Source: Aminobacterium colombiense DSM 12261
Lineage (GTDB): Bacteria > Synergistota > Synergistia > Synergistales > Aminobacteriaceae
Assembly (NCBI RefSeq): GCF_000025885.1
Contig: NC_014011.1
Coordinates: 930,001-994,000, forward strand
Length of the DNA: 64,000 nt
Direction: 5' to 3'
A program made the position numbers and the translations under genes. The notes beneath the pieces were generated by a model, which was given only the letters and a program-made list of their open reading frames with translations, did not search any database and was not told the DNA's origin. Every line of letters begins with the position of its first letter. The stretch's first letter is position 1. Shown here piece by piece: positions 18,199 through 27,174 of this stretch.

Positions 18199-19881
18199 CT
18201 ATGGCCTCCTTGTCTGGCAGACATAATCAGGATAGGCTATACGAAACATAACAGATATAATCCCGATAGCTATAAAAACTATAAGCACAAGAACCACAGA
18301 GAATGCTGCAGCTTGTGCAAAGAGCAGTTCAGTAATACACTCCAGAATACGAATGGTCAACAGGCTCCAGCGGACAGATACTAAAAAAATAGTAGCACTT
18401 ACCGCTGTCATGGAAACAACAAACAGATAGCGCATTCCTGTTGTGACAGCAGGAATGATCAGCGGGAGAGTGACTCTAAAAAAGGTCGTCAGCCTGGATG
18501 CGCCAAGACTAAGAGATGCTTCTTCCATAGACTTATCAATTTGTTGCAGCGATGCTATTGTAGCTCGAATTCCAGTGGCATCATAGCGAAAGACGCAAAG
18601 GGCTACAATAATAGACATTGTTCCTGTTAAAACAATTGGACCAGAGTTAAAGGCGATGACATAAGCTATTCCGATCACTGTTCCTGGTAAAACGTAGTTT
18701 AGAAGCGAAGTAAACTCCAGAGTCTTGCGCCAGGGAAGGTCTTTCAGGCTCACAAGATATCCTATAGCAACGCCTATTACGCTGCCAACAAGTGTAGAAG
18801 CAATTGCAATGATAACCGTATCTTTAACTGCCTTTAGCCCCACAGTAAAAACATAAACATAATTTTCAAGAGTAAAACTATTGTCTACACCCCAGACATT
18901 AACTAAGGAACCCAGAAATATAATGGAATACAGAAAAATGATAAAGATCGTTACTAAAAAAATAAAAGCCAAAATAAGAATTTCAATAAAACCACTGGCT
19001 CCCTTGGGAGTAGTACGAATTCCTACCTTCCCAGTTACCGTAACGTAACTGCGGCGTTCTACCCAGTAGTGCTGTAAAAGATAGACCAAAACTGCTGGTA
19101 TCAACAATACAAATGAAATAGCCGCTCCCCCACGCAAGTCATACATTCCAGTTATCTGAAGGTATGCCTGCGTGGTCAGCACAGGAAATGTATGACCAGC
19201 CATAACGAGGGGGGTGGCAAAATCTGCCAATGAGCTGCCAAAAAGAAGTAAAAAGGCATTAGCCAGGCCTGGGGCACTGAGAGGCAAAGTAACCGTGCGA
19301 AATGTTCGCCACCGTGAGCTGCCCATGCTCATAGCCGCATCCTCCAAATTAGGATCAATAGCCCTAAGTACGGCAGCCAGAGTTAAGAAAGCTACGGGAA
19401 AGTACGTCAGCGTTTCAGCTATCCACGTTCCCAAGAATCCATATATGTTGAAATCCGGTATGCCCAAAAAGTTTAACAGCAGTCCATTCGGCCCCAGCAC
19501 CAGGGTGAGAGCGATACTGCTCGTAAAAGGAGGGGAAACAAAAGGCAGAACAACTACAGCTCCAATAAACCACTTGATAAAAACAGGTAAAGAAAGCCTG
19601 GTCTCCGCGAAGGCGAAAATGAAGCCTACCAGGGTTCCGCCTGCCGCTACGGAAGTTGCCAAAATAAGACTGTTAAAAAAAGCCTTGCGGTTGTACCAGT
19701 TTGTAAACACCTGTGTAAAGTTGGTAAAGCTGGCAGCCCCATCGATGGTAAAGACCATGTACATGAGGCGTGCCAGAGGATATAGTACAAAAAGGCCCAA
19801 TAGGGCCCATAACACCATCATAAAAGGCGTTAATGGGAGATCGAGCCTTTTCGTAAGCTTATTGTTATTTGAGAACTTCAT
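18199..19881 (-). CDS. fbpB: ABC transporter permease, fused two-domain Fe3+-type
   Basis: 560 residues with about 12 transmembrane helices. Two copies of the binding-protein-dependent permease domain are fused, each with an EAA-type loop (ANLEDAAMSMGSS-like near residue 175 and MEEASLSLGAS near 455). This is the FbpB/ThiP layout. The start overlaps the 3' end of the substrate-binding protein gene by 17 bases. It forms the membrane channel with the ATPase downstream. Confidence 0.87.
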   Translation of the reverse strand: MKFSNNNKLTKRLDLPLTPFMMVLWALLGLFVLYPLARLMYMVFTIDGAASFTNFTQVFTNWYNRKAFFNSLILATSVAAGGTLVGFIFAFAETRLSLPVFIKWFIGAVVVLPFVSPPFTSSIALTLVLGPNGLLLNFLGIPDFNIYGFLGTWIAETLTYFPVAFLTLAAVLRAIDPNLEDAAMSMGSSRWRTFRTVTLPLSAPGLANAFLLLFGSSLADFATPLVMAGHTFPVLTTQAYLQITGMYDLRGGAAISFVLLIPAVLVYLLQHYWVERRSYVTVTGKVGIRTTPKGASGFIEILILAFIFLVTIFIIFLYSIIFLGSLVNVWGVDNSFTLENYVYVFTVGLKAVKDTVIIAIASTLVGSVIGVAIGYLVSLKDLPWRKTLEFTSLLNYVLPGTVIGIAYVIAFNSGPIVLTGTMSIIVALCVFRYDATGIRATIASLQQIDKSMEEASLSLGASRLTTFFRVTLPLIIPAVTTGMRYLFVVSMTAVSATIFLVSVRWSLLTIRILECITELLFAQAAAFSVVLVLIVFIAIGIISVMFRIAYPDYVCQTRRP

Positions 19882-20878
19882 CGACCCAGCGCTCCACCAG
19901 CCGATCGCGGTTTTCCCCGGCCCATTTAATATCTAGCGGCAGCACATTCACCTTTGACATATCTAAACCAGGATTAGAAATTTGTACTTCAGGATTGCTG
20001 GGAATCAGATTGATTTGACTCTTTTCGTAAATCCTCTGCATTCTTTCTGTAGAGGCCCAATCAAGAAACTTTTTCGCAAGTTCCGGCTGTTTAGCTCCCT
20101 TTACCAGGGCCATAGCTTCGATGCCAGCAACTACCCCATCTTTTGGATAGCTGATAGTTACATCGTAGCCTTTCTGCTGCATCTCCAAAGCGTCTACGAG
20201 AAAGAATATTCCTCCAGCTGCCTGTCCCCTACCTATTGGCAAAGCTCCGCCAGCGCCGCTTTTCGTATAGACCTGAACATTTTCGTTTAACTTTTTCTGG
20301 TATTCGTATGCTTTATCCTCGCCCATGGCCTGTATGAGGCTCAGTATGCGGTACATGGCGGTTCCAGATGTTCTGGCATCGGCCATTTGCAGTTGGTTCT
20401 TATAGGCGGGATTGGTAAGATCTTCCCACGAAGCAGGTGCTTCCAGGCCATGATCTTTCAGGAATTTTGTATTGAACATAAAACATATAGGGTCAATTGC
20501 AACGCCTGTCCAATAGCCGTCAGGATCTTTAAATTTAGCGGGAATAGGTTCGGCCCCCTGAGGTATATAAGGTTCGAAAAGACCTTTGGGAGTTCCGCTC
20601 ACGAAGGCTTCAGCCATGTTGCCAAAAACAACGTCCACCTGAGGATTGCCCTTTTCAGCCTCTAGCCTGGCCTGTACTTCGCCAGAAGAAAATCGCATCC
20701 AGTTCACCTTAATTCCGGTGTCTTCTGTAAAAGCGCTAAATACTGCGTTAGCATATCGCTCTGACCATATGGTATAGGCATTGAGAGCTTGTTCAGCTGC
20801 CATGGCAAAGCCGGAGAAAATCATTATTCCTCCTATGGCAAAAGCAGCAATCCTACCCCAAAAAGTGTACTTTTTCAT
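19865..20878 (-). CDS. fbpA: ABC transporter substrate-binding protein, Fe3+-type
   Basis: Secreted periplasmic-binding-protein class II, 337 residues. The signal peptide covers residues ~1-27, ending in GFAMAAE. The mature sequence begins LNAYTIWSERY, similar to the LnvYs-R pattern of FbpA-like ferric-binding proteins. Conserved stretches include VDVVFGNMAEA and a C-terminal LDWASTERMQ block. A GGGGAAGTGAGAG ribosome site precedes the ATG. The exact ligand cannot be read from sequence alone. Confidence 0.83.
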   Translation of the reverse strand: MKKYTFWGRIAAFAIGGIMIFSGFAMAAEQALNAYTIWSERYANAVFSAFTEDTGIKVNWMRFSSGEVQARLEAEKGNPQVDVVFGNMAEAFVSGTPKGLFEPYIPQGAEPIPAKFKDPDGYWTGVAIDPICFMFNTKFLKDHGLEAPASWEDLTNPAYKNQLQMADARTSGTAMYRILSLIQAMGEDKAYEYQKKLNENVQVYTKSGAGGALPIGRGQAAGGIFFLVDALEMQQKGYDVTISYPKDGVVAGIEAMALVKGAKQPELAKKFLDWASTERMQRIYEKSQINLIPSNPEVQISNPGLDMSKVNVLPLDIKWAGENRDRLVERWVDEVLK

Positions 20879-21014
20879 GTTTCTCTCACTTCCCCATTAG
20901 CAAATTTATTAAAATAAATATACTTGTTATTGACACAGCCCTCCATATCCAGATTTGCATTAAATAAAAAACAAAGTGGTCCTATCGTGAGGCATACCAG
21001 TTGTTCTTTTATGC

Positions 21015-21344
21015 CTAGGGTTCCAACTTCTCCTCGTCAGAAAGGTAATCTACACCGGCCAGAGATTCTATATGGTGACGAAGTTCATGTATTATGGTGT
21101 CTTCTATCTCCTCTGCCCATTCCTTGAACGAAGCGTCTTCCAGATCCTCAACAAAAGATCCGTAATAAAGTAGAATGGTTTTCCCCAAGAATGGGTCCTC
21201 CACATACTCTCCCATCACTAGACACTCGCCATCTTCTTTTTTCTCGTCAAGAACAATGATTCCTCCGTTAAGTTGCTTAAAAAGCTCTTCTGGCAATCCT
21301 TCCATTATATTATTTGCCGTTTCACGAAACTTATTAATATTCAT
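21015..21344 (-). CDS. Zincin-like metallopeptidase family protein
   Basis: Small acidic 109-residue protein. The motif HELRHHIE (HExxH with a third ligand region following) near residue 88 is the PF06262-type minimal zincin signature, and an LLYYGSF strand lies upstream, as in that family. It has no signal peptide, so it is cytoplasmic. Substrate and role are unknown. It lies alone between the iron-type ABC operon and a divergent flavoprotein gene. Confidence 0.8.
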   Translation of the reverse strand: MNINKFRETANNIMEGLPEELFKQLNGGIIVLDEKKEDGECLVMGEYVEDPFLGKTILLYYGSFVEDLEDASFKEWAEEIEDTIIHELRHHIESLAGVDYLSDEEKLEP

Positions 21345-21399
21345 GTCTGAATGCCTCCAGAAGGATTTTTAAAAATTATATCCTATCCCCTCGTTAATC

Positions 21400-21428
21400 T
21401 TGACAATGCCACTTTAGGAAGATAGAGT
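21400..21428 (+). promoter_or_regulatory. Sigma-70 promoter of the flavin reductase-like gene
   Basis: Consensus TTGACA at 21400-21405 and TAGAGT at 21423-21428 with a 17-base spacer, 77 bases upstream of the ATG at 21506. The gene has a good GAGGAGG ribosome site. Confidence 0.65.
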
Positions 21429-21505
21429 TACCCTTAATATTCTACAAATTTAACATTAGATAAAAAGTTTGTGTTCCTTCATCACAAAGAGGAGGATGTG
21501 CCCCC

Positions 21506-21979
21506 ATGTTTAAAGAAATGAGACGTAAAGACAGGGAACTTTCTAATATAGAGGCTCTGGCACTGCTTGAAGAGGGAAATTATATGGTGCTTTCTACTCT
21601 TTCACGGGATGGATATTGTTATGGAGTACCTCTCCACTATGTTTTTATAAATGACTCCATTTATTTTCACTGTGCGATTGAAGGGCATAAACTTGAAAAC
21701 ATTGCTTACAACGATAAAGTTTCAATTTGTGTGGTGGGCAAAGCTGAAGTAGTGCCAGAAAAGTTCACTACAAACTACGAGAGTGTCATAGCCTTTGGAA
21801 GGGCTAAAGAAGTAAAAGGGGATGAAAAAGAAATCGCGCTGATTGCCCTCATTGGGAAATATTCACCGGAGCATATCTCTGAAGGGAGGGAATATATAAA
21901 ACGAGCTTCCGATAAAACAAAAGTTATAGGCATTACTGTTGAAAGGATTACTGGGAAGGCTAGAAAAGAAAAGGCATAA
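21506..21979 (+). CDS. Pyridoxamine 5'-phosphate oxidase-like (NimA-type) flavoprotein
   Basis: 157 residues with the split-barrel FMN-binding fold. The N-terminus MRRKDRELSN and the block YGVPLHYVFINDSIYFHCA followed by GHKLENI are characteristic of the NimA / 5-nitroimidazole-resistance-like group. A C-terminal IGITVERITGKA strand closes the barrel. It is monocistronic with its own promoter and a strong terminator. The likely role is reduction or heme/flavin chemistry; a real drug-resistance role is not shown. Confidence 0.82.
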   Translation: MFKEMRRKDRELSNIEALALLEEGNYMVLSTLSRDGYCYGVPLHYVFINDSIYFHCAIEGHKLENIAYNDKVSICVVGKAEVVPEKFTTNYESVIAFGRAKEVKGDEKEIALIALIGKYSPEHISEGREYIKRASDKTKVIGITVERITGKARKEKA

Positions 21980-22009
21980 ATAGCGGATCCCAAATGGGAT
22001 CCGCTATTT
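21978..22009. terminator. Bidirectional terminator between convergent genes
   Basis: Perfect 14-base arms (AAATAGCGGATCCC and its complement) with an AAAT loop. A/T-rich ends occur on both sides, so it serves both the plus-strand flavoprotein gene and the end of the long minus-strand catabolic operon. It overlaps the flavoprotein stop codon by two bases. Confidence 0.85.
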
Positions 22010-22034
22010 CAAGAAGATAATAGGAGATGTAAAA

Positions 22035-23585
22035 TTATTTACTGAGAAGAGGGAGAGCGCATCCACTAGGGCAAATGGAAAGGCCTCCCTTAGCTGTACA
22101 TCTCAGCTCTCGCGGCAGTAATTTCCCAACAGAATACATAGCGTCCACGACTTCATCAAAGGGAAGGGGATTAAAATATCCTCCCATAACTATGTCAGCG
22201 CAAACGAAGGCAGATGAAGCTGCTACCCCATTGCGGGTATGACAAGGGATTTCAACAAAACCCTGAACGGGATCACATATAGATCCAAGACTATTCTGTA
22301 AAAAAATACTTGCCGCATCCAATGCCTGTTCCGGACTTCCACCAGCAACCTCTACCACCGCAGCGCTAGCCATAGCTCCAGCTACACCTATCTCTGCTTG
22401 GCAACCAGCCACTTCTGCTGAAAATGTTGCACGTATGGCTACGATGAGACCTATTGCAGATGCTGTAAACAGCGCCCTTATCTTTTCTTCTCTGGAAAGT
22501 CTAAATCTTTCTGCCAGTGTAAGGATTACTCCAGGTATTACTCCGCTGGACCCCGCTGTAGGGGCTGCACAAATTATTCCTTTTGATGCGTTGACATGCA
22601 TTACGCCCAATGCTCGCGCCATAGCTTGGCTATGAAGCCCCCCTATAGGAAGTTTCCCTTCAATTTCCGCTTTATAGATTTTGCCTGCACTAGGACGAAT
22701 AAGCTTCATTTCAAAGGGGTGGTCTTCTATTCCCGCCCTGGCTGCTTCTTCCATTATTTCTAAACGGCTAGACATCTCCGCCCAGATTTCTTCCTCCGGA
22801 AGTTTGAGCATCTGCGATTCATAAGAAAGAGAGGCATCTGCGAGACTTTTCCCCTTTTCACCCACGATTTTTAATAACTCCTTTGCACTGGTGAAAAGCG
22901 GTTCCCCTGGGCATGCATAAACAACGGGGCAGGATATCTTTAGAGATAGGACTCCTGTCATGCTCTCTAAGTTCTTCAATATTTCCTTTACTGGCCGACG
23001 CAGATAGGCAATATGGATGAGAAATTGGCCATCTCTCTCATGAATGGTAACTGAACGCTCATTTCGGTTATGTTCTTCAATCTTTAGAAGGAGGGAGTCC
23101 TTTCCCTCAGAATTAGTTACGATGAAAAGGTCATGCGAGTCGCCTGTTATCCAGACTGGCCAACCATCGATCTTTGTTATGACTATAGCTCCTCCACCCA
23201 CAGAGCGGGCAAGAAGTTCCACACTATCTCCTCCAGTTCCCGCCATAGAAACGAGTACTTCATTAGGATGATTTGAGTCAGAAATATCATCTATCTGAAA
23301 TAGAATTAATTTGCCTTTTCTTTGCGCAATCCCTAGAACATCTTCAAACCGGGAGTCTGTTATGTCCCATCCTAATGCTCCTGCGGCAAAGGCAAGATCA
23401 CTTCCCTGCTGGCGAAAAACTTCTCCATAGGAACCCTCCCTGTCGAAGGTGAATATTACCTCCTTTAAACTGCTCTTTAACAAAGATCGTGCAATTGCTG
23501 CGATTCTGTAGGATGCAGCAGTATGAGAGCTGGACGGGCCCCGCATTACTGGACCTAAAACATCGTTTAAAATGCTATGCTTCAT
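22035..23585 (-). CDS. sdaA: L-serine dehydratase, iron-sulfur dependent, single chain
   Basis: Deaminates L-serine to pyruvate with a [4Fe-4S] cluster. The beta-type domain (residues ~1-230, start MKHSILNDVLGPVMRGPSSSHT) is fused to the alpha-type domain (~250-516), which has GGLHSQAMARALGVMHVNAS, AAPTAGSSGVIPG and cysteine motifs AGCQAEIG, CDPVQG and CHTRNG for the cluster. The length of 516 is normal for fused enzymes. It is the last gene of the 32.2-22.0 kb operon. Confidence 0.9.
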   Translation of the reverse strand: MKHSILNDVLGPVMRGPSSSHTAASYRIAAIARSLLKSSLKEVIFTFDREGSYGEVFRQQGSDLAFAAGALGWDITDSRFEDVLGIAQRKGKLILFQIDDISDSNHPNEVLVSMAGTGGDSVELLARSVGGGAIVITKIDGWPVWITGDSHDLFIVTNSEGKDSLLLKIEEHNRNERSVTIHERDGQFLIHIAYLRRPVKEILKNLESMTGVLSLKISCPVVYACPGEPLFTSAKELLKIVGEKGKSLADASLSYESQMLKLPEEEIWAEMSSRLEIMEEAARAGIEDHPFEMKLIRPSAGKIYKAEIEGKLPIGGLHSQAMARALGVMHVNASKGIICAAPTAGSSGVIPGVILTLAERFRLSREEKIRALFTASAIGLIVAIRATFSAEVAGCQAEIGVAGAMASAAVVEVAGGSPEQALDAASIFLQNSLGSICDPVQGFVEIPCHTRNGVAASSAFVCADIVMGGYFNPLPFDEVVDAMYSVGKLLPRELRCTAKGGLSICPSGCALPLLSK

Positions 23586-23621
23586 TTCGTTTCTCCCTAT
23601 AAATTAATTAAATTAGGCAAT

Positions 23622-24035
23622 TTAGTTTCTGGTAATTTCAACAGTTCCATTATCGCCGTTGACTCTAACCAGATCCCCTGTTCTAATTATTTCAAAAGGA
23701 TCTTGTTCCAGGTCCGTAACTGTAGGTACCCCTGTAACAACAGCTGCAACACCTGTGCGAGAATCCATTTTAGGGAATATCAAAGCTGCTGGCCCTATTC
23801 CTCCTACGCGAGCTGCGTGAAAATGACATGACCATCCATTCGACCCCTTCCCCCCGGAAAGGACAAGTACTGCTCCCTTAATGCTCATGCCCTCAAAAGG
23901 ATGACCTTTTTCTATAACAATGCCTGTTTTATCGTCTACCCCACTCCAGCCCTGAATGGTCTCCCTACTTACCATAGCTATGCCTTCTGCCACTCCACCT
24001 ATGGCGCTTCTACCTCGCATAATGATTTTTTCCAT
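23622..24035 (-). CDS. Aconitase X small (swivel) subunit, DUF126
   Basis: 137-residue swivelling domain of type II aconitase X. Conserved block LVLSGGKGSNGWSCHF (~residue 75) supplies the active-site Ser loop, followed by GGIGPAALIF and a C-terminal VNGDNGTVEI beta-strand end. The start is the ATG at 24035 with GGGAGGG upstream inside the large-subunit 3' end; a longer ORF start at 24080 lies inside that gene. It pairs with the large subunit 2 bases upstream. Confidence 0.88.
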   Translation of the reverse strand: MEKIIMRGRSAIGGVAEGIAMVSRETIQGWSGVDDKTGIVIEKGHPFEGMSIKGAVLVLSGGKGSNGWSCHFHAARVGGIGPAALIFPKMDSRTGVAAVVTGVPTVTDLEQDPFEIIRTGDLVRVNGDNGTVEITRN

Positions 24036-24037
24036 GT

Positions 24038-25306
24038 CTATCTGCCCTCCCAGTAACCACTGATAGCTGACTTCAGGCAATCTTCCATTGAACCAAAGTA
24101 AACCTTTGCACCACTTCCTGGCTTTATGTAGTGAGCCTGTTTACCTGAATCGAATGCCATAGTAACGGCACCATCTGGTTTCTTTTCACTGGTGAGTGGA
24201 CAACTGCTGGTGAGGACTATCCCCCCAGCTCTCTCAATGATCTCTGTGTATCCGCACCGGTCAGCCGTTTCTTTTATAGGCGCAGCGGTCCATATGTGAA
24301 GAACAGTGTTCGAATGTACCTTCTTCCCTTTTAGAAAGTTTGCCGCAATCATCATTTGCTCTATGGTGTAATGAGGGCAGCCAAGACTGATATAGTCCAA
24401 TTTTGCTCGGCCTGTCTCACAGAGCATGCTAAGGGATTCTTCAATGTCTCGCTCTGTTATCGTAATAATATCCAAGGGCGCATTTCCTCCAAGGGCATCT
24501 TCAAGGGTTCTTGCTTCAGGTGTTACTCCCACAATATGGCATATTTCAGGGCCTCCAGTGGTTGCCATAGAGGCAAAAGAAGATTTAAGCTTCGTCATGT
24601 CTGGTCTCTGGAATCCCTTTCTGAGAACTGGTATGGAATGGGTGGGTGTCTTTCGGCCTATAGTGTATCCCAGTATATCCCAATCATAGACTGTTTCTGT
24701 GGCACATTCTATATCGAAGACATGGGTTCCTTTCCTGTTTTCCATTATATGGAGTCCCCATAGCGGAGTTCTTCCACATACGGCAGACCAAAATCCTGCT
24801 TCAAGGCCATCAGCTTGTCCGCAAGCTCCCCAAAGGGAGTTCATCATGAGGACGGCGTGAGATTCACTAGTCACATAATGTTCACCCATAAGGGGTATAA
24901 ATCCCAACATATAAGGAACACACGAGCCCACGAGCTGGACGCCGGCATCAAGATATCTTTTAAGATATTTCATATTGTTCTCATGTTCTTCGTCTGAAAC
25001 GCCCATCTTTTTCCAGTTGTAAGGACACATAGGACCTACATCTGCCTGCGCATAGCATTCAACCCTATCCAAAAGAACTTTTTTTGAGGAACAGAAGTGC
25101 ATCTCCGAGATGATTTCATCTATATCATCCGAATTTACTGCACGCATATACGAATGAGAACCGCAGAAAAGATGGGCCTTTGTAACAATGCAAAGTTTCT
25201 CTGCCCCAAGTACATGGGCATATTTCACCACATTCTCCATGGCCTTTTGCTTTAATATTCCTTCTGACCCATCCAACATCCGTTTTTCTTTGTCAGTCAA
25301 GTTCAA
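24038..25306 (-). CDS. Aconitase X large catalytic subunit (cis-3-hydroxyproline dehydratase-type)
   Basis: 422 residues of the DUF521 family. Start MNLTDKEKRMLDGSEG is typical, as are KAHLFCGSHSY, GSCVPYMLG, the WGACGQADGLEAGFWSA block, GCPHYT and TSSCPL. Cysteines available for an iron-sulfur or metal site are present. TTG is the start, 8 bases after GAGGAGG. Characterised bacterial homologues dehydrate cis-3-hydroxy-L-proline to pyrroline-2-carboxylate, which fits the ornithine-cyclodeaminase-family reductase in the same operon. Other hydroxy-acid substrates remain possible. Confidence 0.87.
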   Translation of the reverse strand: MNLTDKEKRMLDGSEGILKQKAMENVVKYAHVLGAEKLCIVTKAHLFCGSHSYMRAVNSDDIDEIISEMHFCSSKKVLLDRVECYAQADVGPMCPYNWKKMGVSDEEHENNMKYLKRYLDAGVQLVGSCVPYMLGFIPLMGEHYVTSESHAVLMMNSLWGACGQADGLEAGFWSAVCGRTPLWGLHIMENRKGTHVFDIECATETVYDWDILGYTIGRKTPTHSIPVLRKGFQRPDMTKLKSSFASMATTGGPEICHIVGVTPEARTLEDALGGNAPLDIITITERDIEESLSMLCETGRAKLDYISLGCPHYTIEQMMIAANFLKGKKVHSNTVLHIWTAAPIKETADRCGYTEIIERAGGIVLTSSCPLTSEKKPDGAVTMAFDSGKQAHYIKPGSGAKVYFGSMEDCLKSAISGYWEGR

Positions 25307-25381
25307 TTATTGTGACCTCCTCTGTATTTCAGCACAATGAACAAACAATAGGTCATATCATAGGCTAAACTCGCAATAGTT

Positions 25382-25759
25382 TTATTTCTTGTAAAAAATG
25401 GCATCTATTTCTACAGAAAACCCAAGGGCAAGGGCAGACACCTCTACAAAAACTCTTGCAGGGAAAACTTCGTTAGTGTATTCTGAACAGATCTCATTGA
25501 TTTTGGTAAAATCTTCGATGCTAGTTGCGTATACTGAGGCTTTGACGAAGTCTTGCTTAGAATAGCCGGAGTCCTCAAGAATAGCCTTAATATTTTCCAT
25601 TACCTGCCTGGTCTGGGCCTAAATATCTCCGTCTACAAGTTTTCCTGAAGGATTCATGGGGATTTGTCCTGAAACAAAAAGAAAATTTTCTGCCATTACC
25701 CCAATGGAATAAGGACCAGAAGCTGCAGGAGCATTTTTTGTAATAACTGCTTTTCTCAT
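25382..25759 (-). pseudogene. ridA: RidA/YjgF enamine-imine deaminase interrupted by an amber codon
   Basis: The full frame from ATG at 25759 (GGGGGAG upstream) encodes a normal 125-residue RidA except for a TAG at 25619-25621, where family members usually have Glu or Ala after GDI. The upstream half includes [12 protein letters not shown] and [12 protein letters not shown]. The downstream half includes AQTRQVMENIKAIL and ends with PARVFVEVSAL. No frameshift or other lesion is seen. The mutation is one base from GAG. RidA would hydrolyse imine products of the neighbouring dehydratases; here it is probably non-functional unless read through. Confidence 0.85.
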
Positions 25760-25836
25760 ATGAACTCCCCCTATACAGTTGTGTTCAAATTTTGAAAAGG
25801 AAGTTCTTAATGCGCAGCTTGTCTTGTTTAAAATAT

Positions 25837-27135
25837 TTAATTTTCAAAATAAGGCAACTTTAAAAGTATTGCTAGCACGGATTTATCGATATTCTTCATG
25901 CCATACTCTGTTATGATTTTGAGATTATCCATAGTTTGTTTCATGTTCCAACCGACTATGCCATTATTACCAGGGACTTTCGCATTCAGCATTGCCATAT
26001 ATGCACATTCTATAGCGGCACCAGCAGAAGTTGCCATTTTTAAAGCGCAGCCATATTTTGCTCCGTCACAGAGCATCCCTGTCAAATTTGCAAGCATAAG
26101 ATGCACCGTATTTTCCACTTCCTTTTCTTTTCCGCCAAGCATGTAGGCAATGCCAGATGCAGCTCCTGCCCCTGCGGCAACGGAACATCCGCAATGGGGT
26201 GTCAAAATTCCTGTCCTTGTCTTAATAACTCCTATAATGAGGAGAGCTATCGACAAAGCCCTCGAAGTTTCTTCTTTGCTAATTTTGAGGTGCTCTGCCA
26301 TCATTCCCATTGTTATGAAAAGAGTTATTCCATGGTTTCCACTACCAAAGCAGCCGTATATTGGAACATTCATCCCCGACATTCTTGCGTCTGCTGCGGC
26401 ACCGACTTTTTGTTTGACGCGACTGCTAACATCATCAGGTAAATACCTTTTCTCTATCATTTCCTGGTACAGCTTGCCCACTCCTAATCCCACTCGCTTT
26501 TTTTCGCCGATCTGTGCAGCCTTTAGGTTGGTTTGAATGCCTTGATTTAAAAAAGCTATCTCCTTCGAATCAATTTCTTTTATAAATTTGAAAATATCCT
26601 CAACTGTAAGGTTCGCTATGCAGCCCAGTTTGTTAAAGGAGTCTTTTGGTGCTGATGAGTATCTTTTTGAATAAGTAATTTTTTGGTTTACAGTTATCTC
26701 AACGATATTGTCGTGAGAATTGCGTATCAACGCAGTGGCTATTCCTTTTGATGTTTTCACAATGGATTTAATGTATATTCCCTCTACTTCTTCGTTAAGG
26801 GAAAAGGAAATTTTGTGGTTTGAGAGAAACTTTTCGGCCTTCACAACACACTGTTTGTCTACATCTTTCAGCAAGCGAAGACCATTTTCAGGATTACCAA
26901 AAAGAACAGAAAGTGATACTGCTAGATCCAACCCAGTTTTCATTGTCCCGGGAATGCCAACGGAAATAGCATCTTTATAGATGTTTTTATCCATGATGAC
27001 ATCTACACTAAATATTTCGCCTCCTATAGCTTTATAAGCAAATGCAGCAGACAGTCCCACAGCAACTGGATCTGTACATCCTACAGTTAAAAACGTGTGT
27101 TCTTTTAAAATTTCCAGTAAAAGTTTCGATGTCAT
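25837..27135 (-). CDS. cyuA: CyuA/UPF0597-type L-cysteine desulfidase (serine dehydratase alpha-like)
   Basis: 432 residues. The N-terminus [23 protein letters not shown] and the block [21 protein letters not shown] are typical of the UPF0597/CyuA family, with cysteine motifs [17 protein letters not shown] and [12 protein letters not shown] expected to hold a [4Fe-4S] cluster. The ATG at 27135 follows GGAGGGGAAA; an ORF start 4 codons earlier would overlap the ribosome site. It probably deaminates or desulfurises cysteine or a related amino acid. It lies between the TRAP genes and ridA in one operon. Confidence 0.82.
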   Translation of the reverse strand: MTSKLLLEILKEHTFLTVGCTDPVAVGLSAAFAYKAIGGEIFSVDVIMDKNIYKDAISVGIPGTMKTGLDLAVSLSVLFGNPENGLRLLKDVDKQCVVKAEKFLSNHKISFSLNEEVEGIYIKSIVKTSKGIATALIRNSHDNIVEITVNQKITYSKRYSSAPKDSFNKLGCIANLTVEDIFKFIKEIDSKEIAFLNQGIQTNLKAAQIGEKKRVGLGVGKLYQEMIEKRYLPDDVSSRVKQKVGAAADARMSGMNVPIYGCFGSGNHGITLFITMGMMAEHLKISKEETSRALSIALLIIGVIKTRTGILTPHCGCSVAAGAGAASGIAYMLGGKEKEVENTVHLMLANLTGMLCDGAKYGCALKMATSAGAAIECAYMAMLNAKVPGNNGIVGWNMKQTMDNLKIITEYGMKNIDKSVLAILLKLPYFEN

Positions 27136-27174
27136 TTTCCCCTCCAAGCTAAATCTATACGCCGCAAAACATTT

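Noticed and set aside
16004-25759. Genome-wide recoding of TAG (for example pyrrolysine) as the explanation of the amber-interrupted genes
   Set aside because: TAG is a normal stop in valS, the aconitase X large subunit, the metallophosphoesterase, the recombinase and the TAXI protein gene; tRNA-Leu(UAG) here reads CUA. Ordinary nonsense mutations are simpler.
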